64,000 nucleotides of DNA. Source: Amycolatopsis sp. CA-230715 (GTDB lineage: Bacteria > Actinomycetota > Actinomycetes > Mycobacteriales > Pseudonocardiaceae). Below are positions 32,374-40,056 of the stretch, piece by piece (position 1 is the first letter of the stretch; each line of letters opens with the position of its first letter). A model generated the notes under the pieces. It did not search any database. It saw only the letters and a list, made by a program, of their open reading frames with translations, and had not been told where the DNA came from. The stretch is taken from NCBI RefSeq assembly GCF_018736145.1, contig NZ_CP059997.1, positions 6,633,501 to 6,697,500 of the forward strand, written 5' to 3'. The translations under genes were made by a program, and so were the position numbers.

Positions 32374-34472
32374 CCACTACAACCGAAAAGCCACAGCGTG
32401 ACGCGGTCGAAGAGACCCGGCATCACGTGGAAAACGCCGGTCGCATCGGCGCGGGCATCTTCAACCCCCGGCAGCTGCTGATCTCGATCCCCGACGCGCT
32501 GCGCAAGCTCAACCCCCGCCACCAGCTCGGCAACCCGGTGATGTTCGTGGTGTGGGTCGGTTCCATCCTGGTGACCGTTTTCGCGATCACCGATCCCAGC
32601 GTGTTCACCATTCTCATCGCGGTATGGCTCTGGTTCACCGTGCTGTTCGCGAACCTCGCCGAGGCCGTCGCGGAAGGACGTGGGAAGGCACAGGCGGAAA
32701 CCCTGCGGAAGTCCAAAAAGGAGACTGTCGCGCGCAGGCTCACCGAGGACGGCTCCGAGGAGAGCGTGCCCGGAGTCGACCTCCGCATCGGCGATCTCGT
32801 CGTGGTCGAAGCGGGCCAGGTGATCCCCGGTGACGGTGACGTCGTCGAGGGCATCGCGACCGTCGACGAGTCCGCGATCACCGGCGAGTCCGCGCCGGTC
32901 ATCCGCGAGTCCGGCGGCGACCGGTGCGCGGTCACCGGCGGCACCACGGTGCTCTCGGACCGGATCGTCGTGAAGATCACGACGAAACCCGGTGAGTCCT
33001 TTGTGGACCGCATGATCGCGTTGGTGGAAGGCGCTTCGCGGCAGAAGACGCCCAACGAGATCGCGCTGACCATCCTGCTGGCCACGCTGACCATCATCTT
33101 CCTGCTCGCGGTGGTCGCGCTGCAGCCGATGGCGGGGTATTCCGGCAGCCAGCAGTCGGTGATCGTGCTGACCGCGTTGCTGGTGTGCCTGATCCCGACG
33201 ACGATCGGCGCGCTGCTGTCCGCGATCGGGATCGCGGGCATGGACCGGCTGGTGCAGCGCAACGTGCTGGCGACCTCGGGCCGCGCGGTCGAAGCGGCCG
33301 GTGACGTCTCGACGCTGCTGCTGGACAAGACCGGCACGATCACCTTCGGCAACAGGAAAGCCACCGAGCTCGTCCCGGTTGGACAGTCCACACCGGACGA
33401 ACTGGCGCGCGCCGCGCGGCTGTCGAGCCTCGCCGACGGGACACCGGAGGGGCGCAGCATCATCGAGCTGATCGCCCGCGAGAACGACCTTCCCGCCGAA
33501 GCGAGCGAGGACGAGAAGCTCGCCGAATTCGTCCCGTTCACCGCGCAGACCAGGATGAGCGGGATCGACATCGGCGACCGCGAGGTCCGCAAGGGCGCCA
33601 CCGCCTCGGTGCTGACCTGGGTCCGCGATCGCGATGGTGAGGTGCCAGCCGAAACCGAGCGCGTCGTCGACGAGATCAGCGGGCAGGGCGGCACGCCGCT
33701 CGTGGTCGCCGAATCGGGACCGGACGGCACGGCGGTGCGCGGCGTCATCCGGCTCTCCGACGTGGTGAAGCCGGGGATGAAGGAGCGCTTCGTCGAACTG
33801 CGCTCGATGGGCATCAAGACCGTCATGATCACCGGGGACAACCCGTTGACCGCCAAGGCGATCGCCGAGGACGCGGGTGTCGACGACTACCTCGCCGAGG
33901 CCAAGCCCGAGGACAAGATGGCCCTGATCCGCAAGGAGCAGGAGGGCGGGCGGCTGGTCGCGATGACCGGTGACGGCACCAACGACGCGCCCGCGCTGGC
34001 CCAGTCCGACGTCGGCGTCGCGATGAACACCGGCACGTCGGCGGCGAAGGAAGCCGGCAACATGGTCGACCTCGACTCCAACCCGACGAAGCTGATCGAG
34101 ATCGTCGAGATCGGCAAGCAGCTCCTGATCACCCGCGGCGCGCTCACCACGTTCAGCGTGGCGAACGACCTCGCGAAGTACTTCGCGATCCTGCCAGCCA
34201 TGTTCGCGGCGATCTACCCGCAGCTCGGCGGCCTGAACGTGATGCACCTCGCGACGCCGCAGTCGGCGATCCTGTCCGCGGTGATCTTCAACGCGCTGAT
34301 CATCGTGGCGCTGATCCCGCTCGCGCTGCGCGGCGTCCGGTACCGCCCGTCGTCGGCTTCGGCGCTGCTGCGGCGGAACCTGCTCATCTACGGGCTCGGC
34401 GGCATCGTCACCCCGTTCCTCGGGATCTGGCTCGTCGACCTGCTCGTCCGTCTCATTCCCGGAATGGGTTGA
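32370..34472 (+). CDS. kdpB: Potassium-transporting P-type ATPase subunit KdpB
   Basis: A 700-residue P-type ATPase. It has the actuator motif ITGESAPV (TGES), phosphorylation site LLLDKTGTITFGN (Asp of DKTGT near residue 317), nucleotide-domain KGA, and hinge VAMTGDGTNDAPALAQSDVG (TGDGxNDAP). It drives K+ uptake through KdpA. The N-terminus is long, with a soluble segment of about 45 residues (MTTTTEKPQRDAVEETRHH…). ATGA overlap with kdpA; kdpC follows after 5 bp. Confidence 0.96.
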   Translation: MTTTTEKPQRDAVEETRHHVENAGRIGAGIFNPRQLLISIPDALRKLNPRHQLGNPVMFVVWVGSILVTVFAITDPSVFTILIAVWLWFTVLFANLAEAVAEGRGKAQAETLRKSKKETVARRLTEDGSEESVPGVDLRIGDLVVVEAGQVIPGDGDVVEGIATVDESAITGESAPVIRESGGDRCAVTGGTTVLSDRIVVKITTKPGESFVDRMIALVEGASRQKTPNEIALTILLATLTIIFLLAVVALQPMAGYSGSQQSVIVLTALLVCLIPTTIGALLSAIGIAGMDRLVQRNVLATSGRAVEAAGDVSTLLLDKTGTITFGNRKATELVPVGQSTPDELARAARLSSLADGTPEGRSIIELIARENDLPAEASEDEKLAEFVPFTAQTRMSGIDIGDREVRKGATASVLTWVRDRDGEVPAETERVVDEISGQGGTPLVVAESGPDGTAVRGVIRLSDVVKPGMKERFVELRSMGIKTVMITGDNPLTAKAIAEDAGVDDYLAEAKPEDKMALIRKEQEGGRLVAMTGDGTNDAPALAQSDVGVAMNTGTSAAKEAGNMVDLDSNPTKLIEIVEIGKQLLITRGALTTFSVANDLAKYFAILPAMFAAIYPQLGGLNVMHLATPQSAILSAVIFNALIIVALIPLALRGVRYRPSSASALLRRNLLIYGLGGIVTPFLGIWLVDLLVRLIPGMG

Positions 34473-34477
34473 TCCAC

Positions 34478-35077
34478 ATGAAGGTGTTGCTGAAGCAGAG
34501 CATGGCGGGGCTGCGGGTCCTGGTCGTGCTGACCGTGCTGCTCGGGGTTCTGTACCCCCTCGGGGTATGGCTGGTTTCGCGCGTGCCCGGTCTGCAGGCG
34601 AACGCCGAGGGCTCGGTCGTCGAGCGGGACGGGGCCGCCGTCGGGTCGTCGCTGATCGGGGTCGACCCGGTGGCGCAGGACCCCGCGCACGACCCCTGGT
34701 TCCACAACCGGCCTTCCGCTGGTTCGAAGGACGCACTCGGCCCCGGCGATCCGTCCACTTCGGGCGGTTCGAACAAGGGCGCGACGAACGAGGACCTCGT
34801 CAAGACGATCGTCGAGCGCCGTGACCTGATCGCCAAGCGCGAAGGCGTGGCAGCGGAGTCGGTGCCGACGGACGCCGTCACCGCGTCGGCCTCGGGGCTC
34901 GACCCGTCGATCAGCGGGGCCTACGCCGCGCTGCAGGCGCCCCGCGTCGCCGCCAACACCGGGGTGCCGATCGAGAAGATCCGGCAGCTCATCGACGCGA
35001 ACACGCACTCGGCGGGCATCGGCGTGCCCGGGGTGAACGTGCTGGAACTGAACCTCGCCGTGCAACACGCACGGTGA
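34478..35077 (+). CDS. kdpC: Potassium-transporting ATPase subunit KdpC
   Basis: A 199-residue subunit with one N-terminal transmembrane helix (about residues 12-32, LRVLVVLTVLLGVLYPLGVW) and the KdpC outer domain: DPWFHNRPSAG, VTASASGLDPSISGAYAALQAPRVA and an end TPGVNVLELNLAV-like motif (IGVPGVNVLELNLAVQHAR). It assists ATP binding in the complex. ATG at 34478; a TTG 9 bases upstream is in frame but less likely. Confidence 0.94.
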   Translation: MKVLLKQSMAGLRVLVVLTVLLGVLYPLGVWLVSRVPGLQANAEGSVVERDGAAVGSSLIGVDPVAQDPAHDPWFHNRPSAGSKDALGPGDPSTSGGSNKGATNEDLVKTIVERRDLIAKREGVAAESVPTDAVTASASGLDPSISGAYAALQAPRVAANTGVPIEKIRQLIDANTHSAGIGVPGVNVLELNLAVQHAR

Positions 35078-35123
35078 CGACGTACACAGCGACGAGTGCG
35101 CGTTCAGGGAGCAGACTGATCGG

Positions 35124-37688
35124 GTGGACGTGAGCGAGGAAACCGGCGAGGACGAGGGCACCACCTCGCCGCAGCGGCGCCGAGGAGAGCTGAGGATCTA
35201 CCTCGGCGCCGCGCCCGGGGTCGGCAAGACCTACGCGATGCTGGGCGAGGCGCGGCGGCGGCTCGACCGCGGTACCGACGTGGTCGCGGCGCTCGTCGAG
35301 ACGCACGGGCGGAAGAAGACCGCCGAACTGCTCGACGGGCTGGAGGTGCTGCCGCGCCGCCACGCGTCGCACCGCGGCCACGAGTTCGAGGAGCTCGACG
35401 TCGACGCGGTGCTCGCGCGGGCGCCCGAAGTGGCCGTCGTGGACGAGCTGGCGCACACCAACGTGCCGGGCTCCCGCAACGAGAAGCGCTGGCAGGACGT
35501 CGAAGAGCTGCTGGTCGCCGGGATCGACGTGCTGTCCACGGTCAACGTGCAGCACCTGCAGAGCCTCAACGACGTGGTCGAGCGCATCACCGGGGTGGCA
35601 CAGCAGGAAACCGTCCCGGACGAGGTGGTGCGCCGCGCCGAACAGCTCGAACTCGTCGACATCACGCCGGAGGCGCTGCGCAGGCGCCTCGCGCACGGCA
35701 ACATCTACAGCGCGGAGCGGATCGACGCGGCGCTCGGCAACTACTTCCGCCCCGGCAACCTCACCGCGCTGCGCGAGCTGGCGCTGCTGTGGGTGGCCGA
35801 CCAGGTGGACGTCGCGCTTCAGCGGTACCGGGCGGAGCAGCAGATCACCGACACCTGGGAAGCGCGCGAACGGGTCGTCGTCTCGATCACCGGCGGGCGC
35901 GAAAGCGAGACGCTGATCCGGCGCGGCAGCAGGATCGCGACGAGGGCGGGTGCCGAGCTGCAGGTCGTGCACGTGCTGCGCGGGGACGGGCTGACCGGGC
36001 TCGGGCCCGCCGCGCTCGGCAAGTACCGGAAGCTCGCCGAAGAGGTCGGCGCGACTTTTCACACGGTCGTCGGCGACGACGTGCCGAGCGCGCTGCTCGA
36101 CTTCGCGCGCGGGGTCAACGCGACGCAGCTGGTGATCGGCACATCCAGCCGGACCAGGCTGGCCCGGTTGTTCGACGAGGGGATCGGCGCGGCCGTGGTG
36201 CGGGACTCGGGACCGATCGACGTCCACATCGTCACGCACTCGCGGGCGGGAGGCCGGTTGCGGGCCAAGCTGAGCGCGAGCCCGCTCACGCCGTCGCGGC
36301 GGGTCGTCGGCTGGTCCCTCGCGGTGCTGGTGCCCGCGCTGGCCACCTTCATCGGTGTCCTGTTGCGACAGTCGCTCGACTTCTCCACGAACGTGGTGGA
36401 CTACTTCCTCGCCACCGTGGTCGTCGCGCTCGTCGGCGGGCTGGGGCCCGCGCTGCTGGCTTCGGTGTTTTCCGCGCTGCTGCTGAACTTCTTCTTCACC
36501 GAGCCGTATTTCACGCTCACCGTGGACGCACAGCGCAACGTGGTCACGCTGATCGCGATGGTGCTCGTCGGGGTGCTCGTGGCACTGGTTGTGGACAGGG
36601 CGGCCCGCCGGGCGGCGCAGGCCGCGCGGGCGCGCACCGAGGCCGCGCTGCTCGCTTCCTACGCGAGGACCGTGCTCACGCATTCTGCTCCGCTGGAGCG
36701 CCTGCTGGAAAAGGTGCAGGAGAACTTCGCGCTCAGTTCGGTGGCACTGCTGGAAAAGCGCGGCGGCGCGTGGAAGCGCGTGGCCAAGGTCGGCACCGAT
36801 CCGTGCGGTGACCCCGACGAGGCCGATGTGGACATCGCGGTGACCTCGGACGTGCACCTGACCCTGCGGGGCCGCGCGCTGCCCGCCGCGGACCGCAGAG
36901 TGCTCGAAGCCGCGGCGGGGCAGGCGCTGCTCGCGTTGCGGCAGCAGCGGATGGCGTCGAAGACCGCGTTGGCCGAACGGAAGGCGGAGGCGACCGAGCT
37001 GCGGACGGCGCTGCTGTCCGCGGTGGGCCACGACCTGCGCACGCCGCTGACTTCGATCAAGGCCGCCATCGGCAGCCTGCGCGCGCCCGATCTGGAGTTC
37101 TCGCAGGAGGACACGGACGAACTGCTCGCCACCATCGAGGAGTCGGCGGACCGGCTCGCCGGGCTGGTGGACAACCTGCTCGACTCGTCACGGCTGGCGA
37201 CCGGTGCGGTCCGCCCGCACCTGCGCCCCGTCGGCTACGACGAGGTGCTCTACCACGCTCTGTCCACTGTGGATGGTTCGAAGGCGGTGGCGATCTGCGT
37301 CGACGAGCGGCTGCCCGCGGTGCTCGCCGATCCCGGCCTCCTCGAACGGGTGATCGCCAACGTGGTGGACAACGCGCTGCGGCACGGCAAGAGCGACGAA
37401 CCGGTGTCGGTGCGCGGCAGCGTGCACGCCGATCACGTCGAGCTGCGGATCGCCGATCACGGGCGCGGGTTGAAGAAAGGTATGGCAGAGTCGGCTTTCG
37501 CCCCGTTCCAGCGCCTCGGCGACCGCGACGCGACACCGGGCGTCGGGTTGGGGCTGTCCGTTGCCAAGGGGTTCACCGAGGCGATGGGCGGCTCGATCCG
37601 GGCGGAGGACACCCCTGGCGGCGGGCTGACCGTGGTGATCTCCCTTCCCGTTCAGCACAGCAACAACAGTGTGGAGCCGATTCGATGA
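35124..37688 (+). CDS. kdpD: Sensor histidine kinase KdpD
   Basis: An 854-residue K+/turgor sensor. The N-terminal KdpD domain (about 15-220) has Walker A GAAPGVGKTYAML and DELAHTNVPGSRNEKRWQDVEELL. A universal-stress-protein-like domain follows (about 248-375), then four transmembrane helices (about 396-500), a GAF-like region, HisKA with GHDLRTPLTSIKAAI (phospho-acceptor His near residue 635) and HATPase_c motifs NVVDNALRHGKS and DHGRGLKKGM. GTG start at 35124. kdpE overlaps its stop (ATGA). Confidence 0.95.
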   Translation: MDVSEETGEDEGTTSPQRRRGELRIYLGAAPGVGKTYAMLGEARRRLDRGTDVVAALVETHGRKKTAELLDGLEVLPRRHASHRGHEFEELDVDAVLARAPEVAVVDELAHTNVPGSRNEKRWQDVEELLVAGIDVLSTVNVQHLQSLNDVVERITGVAQQETVPDEVVRRAEQLELVDITPEALRRRLAHGNIYSAERIDAALGNYFRPGNLTALRELALLWVADQVDVALQRYRAEQQITDTWEARERVVVSITGGRESETLIRRGSRIATRAGAELQVVHVLRGDGLTGLGPAALGKYRKLAEEVGATFHTVVGDDVPSALLDFARGVNATQLVIGTSSRTRLARLFDEGIGAAVVRDSGPIDVHIVTHSRAGGRLRAKLSASPLTPSRRVVGWSLAVLVPALATFIGVLLRQSLDFSTNVVDYFLATVVVALVGGLGPALLASVFSALLLNFFFTEPYFTLTVDAQRNVVTLIAMVLVGVLVALVVDRAARRAAQAARARTEAALLASYARTVLTHSAPLERLLEKVQENFALSSVALLEKRGGAWKRVAKVGTDPCGDPDEADVDIAVTSDVHLTLRGRALPAADRRVLEAAAGQALLALRQQRMASKTALAERKAEATELRTALLSAVGHDLRTPLTSIKAAIGSLRAPDLEFSQEDTDELLATIEESADRLAGLVDNLLDSSRLATGAVRPHLRPVGYDEVLYHALSTVDGSKAVAICVDERLPAVLADPGLLERVIANVVDNALRHGKSDEPVSVRGSVHADHVELRIADHGRGLKKGMAESAFAPFQRLGDRDATPGVGLGLSVAKGFTEAMGGSIRAEDTPGGGLTVVISLPVQHSNNSVEPIR

Positions 37689-38383
37689 GCCCGGTAGACA
37701 GCAGCACCGTTCTCGTTGTCGACGACGAGCCGCAGATCGTGCGCGCGCTGCGGATCAACCTCTCCGCGCGCGGATACCGCGTGATCACCGCGCACGACGG
37801 CGCGGCCGCACTGCGCGCTGTCGCCGAGACGAAACCGGATGTCGTGGTGCTCGACCTCGGGCTGCCGGACATGGACGGCAACGAGGTGATCGAGGGCCTG
37901 CGCGGCTGGACCCCGGTGCCGATCATCGTGCTGTCGGCGCGCGGGGACTCCTCGGACAAGGTCAAGGCGCTCGACGCGGGCGCGGACGACTACGTGACCA
38001 AACCGTTCGGGATGGACGAACTGCTCGCGCGCCTGCGCGCGGCGGTGCGGCGCTCGGCGACGGCGAAACCGGGCGACGCCGACGCGGTGGTGGAGACCGA
38101 GGCGTTCACGATCGACCTCGCCGCGAAGAAGGTCCGCCGCGACGGCACCGAGGTGCACCTGACGAAAACCGAATGGGGCGTACTGGAACTGCTGGTGCGC
38201 AACCGAGGCCGCCTCGTGGCGCAGAAGCAGCTGCTGCACGACGTGTGGGGACCCAGCTACGAGACCGAGTCGCACTACCTGCGGGTGTACCTGGCGCAGC
38301 TACGCCGCAAGCTCGAACGGGAGCCGTCCCGGCCACGGCACCTGCTCACCGAGCCGGGCATGGGCTACCGCTTCGAAGCTTGA
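37685..38383 (+). CDS. kdpE: Response regulator KdpE
   Basis: A 232-residue OmpR/PhoB-type regulator. Receiver domain: acidic pocket VVDDEPQ, phospho-acceptor Asp in VVLDLGLPDMDG (about residue 56), Lys in DDYVTKPFG. Winged-helix DNA-binding domain: about 130-232 with HLTKTEWGVLELLVRNRGRLV and YLRVYLAQLRRKLE. It activates kdpFABC when phosphorylated by KdpD. Coupled to kdpD by a 4-bp overlap. No terminator is evident before the convergent gene at 38415. Confidence 0.95.
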   Translation: MSPVDSSTVLVVDDEPQIVRALRINLSARGYRVITAHDGAAALRAVAETKPDVVVLDLGLPDMDGNEVIEGLRGWTPVPIIVLSARGDSSDKVKALDAGADDYVTKPFGMDELLARLRAAVRRSATAKPGDADAVVETEAFTIDLAAKKVRRDGTEVHLTKTEWGVLELLVRNRGRLVAQKQLLHDVWGPSYETESHYLRVYLAQLRRKLEREPSRPRHLLTEPGMGYRFEA

Positions 38384-38394
38384 GTCGTACTAGG

Positions 38395-38440
38395 GCGTGG
38401 TGGACGTGGTCCCGCTACCGCGTGGTGGACGTGGTCCCGC
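38395..38440. repeat. Short tandem duplication across a stop codon
   Basis: GCGTGGTGGACGTGGTCCCG plus a C occurs at 38395-38415 and again at 38420-38440, a 25-bp period. On the minus strand it covers the last codons and stop of the Thr/Pro-rich gene (38415-39014), so the terminal GTTSTTR-stop is copied once more just past the stop. Confidence 0.7.
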
Positions 38441-39014
38441 CGCCGCTGGACGGCGTCGTCGGGTCCGTGGGAGGCGACGTCGGATCCGTCGGCTTGGTGG
38501 TCGGTGTCGTCGGTTTGGTCGACGGCGTCGTCGGTTTCGTAGACGGCGTCGTCGGCTTCGTCGGGCTGGTGCCGGGCGGCGGTGTCCACGGCGGTGTGCC
38601 GGTGCCCGGCGGAAGCTCCGTTCCCGGCGGCGCGGGCACGCCGGGCTTGGCGGGCGGCGGCAGGATCGTGGTGGTCGGCTGGCCGTCGGTGCCGATGGTC
38701 ACCACCGTGGTCGGCGCTGCCGACGACGACGGCGCGTTCGGGTCGCCCGGCACGGCCTCGCCGTTGATGGTGACGCTGCCCTGGCCGGGCTGCGCGTTGC
38801 CGGGGATGCGCTGCGGCCCGCCCGGCCCGCGCTGCGGCGCGGTGGCACTGGACTCGGCGTTCGGGCTGGAGATCTGCGCGACGGCGGCGAAACCGGTGGT
38901 GAGCACGAGCCCGCTCGCGGCGAGCAACAGGAACCCGGTGCGGTGCAGGCGGGCACCGGATTCGCGCGGTGGTGCGGCTTCGGCTCGACCTTCCTGTGAC
39001 CCCAGTCGGGTCAT
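38415..39014 (-). CDS. Membrane-anchored Thr/Pro-rich surface protein
   Basis: A 199-residue protein with a 26-residue basic cytosolic start, one hydrophobic helix (about 27-46, GFLLLAASGLVLTTGFAAVA, possibly an uncleaved signal), a short region with GSVTINGEAVPGD and VVTIGTDGQPTTTILPPP, and a C-terminal tail of repeated TTPSTKP/TTPTTKP units. The tail looks like a wall-spanning or glycosylated stalk. No family is recognised. Convergent with kdpE. The repeats appear to grow by short tandem duplication. Confidence 0.6.
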   Translation of the reverse strand: MTRLGSQEGRAEAAPPRESGARLHRTGFLLLAASGLVLTTGFAAVAQISSPNAESSATAPQRGPGGPQRIPGNAQPGQGSVTINGEAVPGDPNAPSSSAAPTTVVTIGTDGQPTTTILPPPAKPGVPAPPGTELPPGTGTPPWTPPPGTSPTKPTTPSTKPTTPSTKPTTPTTKPTDPTSPPTDPTTPSSGGGTTSTTR

Positions 39015-39182
39015 GCTTGCTCCTCGTACGTCCGGCAGAGTTGCCTGAGCGACACCCAGGCGAGTTAGCCCAGGCGGCGGACCCCGGCCGGGACCGTACC
39101 ACTATCGGTGAACATTCCACGAACGCGCCCGCGAACCCCGTTGACTCTCCGCAGTGATCCCGGCCGGGCGTGATCCGGCAAA

Positions 39183-39479
39183 ATGGCCGGGATGACGGGG
39201 AAAGACGAACAGGTGCGGCTCAACGCCTGGGTCCGCGGCACGGTCCAGGGCGTCGGTTTCCGCTGGTGGACCCGGAGCAGGGCGCTCGAACTGGGTCTGG
39301 TGGGCAGCGCGAGCAACCTGGCGGACGGCCGTGTCGAGGTGGTAGCGGAAGGTAGCCGAAACAACTGTGAGCGGTTGTTGGCGGCGCTCCGGTCCGGCGA
39401 GTCACCCGGAAGTGTGGATCACGTCGCCGAACGCTGGTCTGAACCACGAGGCGGCCTCACCACCTTCGTAGAACGCTGA
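39183..39479 (+). CDS. acyP: Acylphosphatase
   Basis: A 98-residue acylphosphatase. The catalytic Arg lies in WVRGTVQGVGFRWWTR and the catalytic Asn in GSASNLADGRVEVVAEG. It hydrolyses acyl phosphates such as 1,3-bisphosphoglycerate. The ATG at 39183 gives the normal length; a second ATG 9 bases later is equally possible. Its place before smc matches other actinobacteria, although here a 577-bp repeat-filled gap separates them. Confidence 0.93.
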   Translation: MAGMTGKDEQVRLNAWVRGTVQGVGFRWWTRSRALELGLVGSASNLADGRVEVVAEGSRNNCERLLAALRSGESPGSVDHVAERWSEPRGGLTTFVER

Positions 39480-39507
39480 CCGGGCTTCGCCGCGCGGCCC
39501 GCCTGTG

Positions 39508-39850
39508 CCCCGAAAGTGACGTTCGGGGCGCTCAGGTCCCCGAAGGCCACCCTCGGGGGCACTAGCGCCACTTTCCCGGCCCTCGCAGGCGTCCGGACAC
39601 GGCTGCGCACGCCCCGAAAGCCACCCTCGGGGCGCTAGACGACACAAATCCACCCCTCGCACGCCCAACCATCGCGACGCGCATGCCCCGAAGGTGACCT
39701 TCGGGGCGCTAGATGCCCTGAAAGCCACCTTCGGGGCACCAGGAAGATCCCCGCCGAGGCAGCAGAAGCCCCCTACCAGAGCGAAGTTCGCGGCACCGGA
39801 GTCGCTGAAGGCCGCCCCATGACATCTATAGGAGCATCCTTCGGGGCGTG
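39508..39850. repeat. Palindromic repeat array 3
   Basis: Five 21-bp palindromes begin at 39508, 39538, 39612, 39686 and 39716 (the last with one base changed in the first arm), starting 28 bp after the acyP stop. At the right end (39821-39850, minus orientation) the motif CCCCGAAGGATGCT + CCTATAGATG matches 27913-27942. The rest of the gap to smc (39851-40056) carries the smc promoter and I see no gene in it; frames read here on the minus strand are repeat-derived. Confidence 0.85.
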
Positions 39851-40056
39851 CGTCGGCGACCGCGGCAACCACGTCATTCCGCCCGCGGTGTAGGAGTGAC
39901 GGTTGGGGCGTTCGGGGACGGGTGTTGCTTGTGTGGTGTGATCCGTGGTAAGGCGCGCCGAAGACACCCCGGCGTCCCACGGCGCCCGGCGGCCGGTGGG
40001 TAAACTCGGCCGACCGGCACTCAAGACCGCCACACTGGAGAAGGAAGTCCCCCGCG

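Noticed and set aside
32076..34736. An 886-codon open frame on the strand opposite kdpB
   Set aside because: It is the mirror frame of a highly GC-rich gene; kdpA and kdpB on the other strand are unmistakable, and the opposite-strand product is low-complexity Arg/His/Asp.
39508..39736. Possible CRISPR array from regularly recurring short repeats
   Set aside because: Spacing is irregular (9 to 53 bp between copies), the repeat is a degenerate 21-bp palindrome, spacers share sequence with other arrays, and no cas gene is present.
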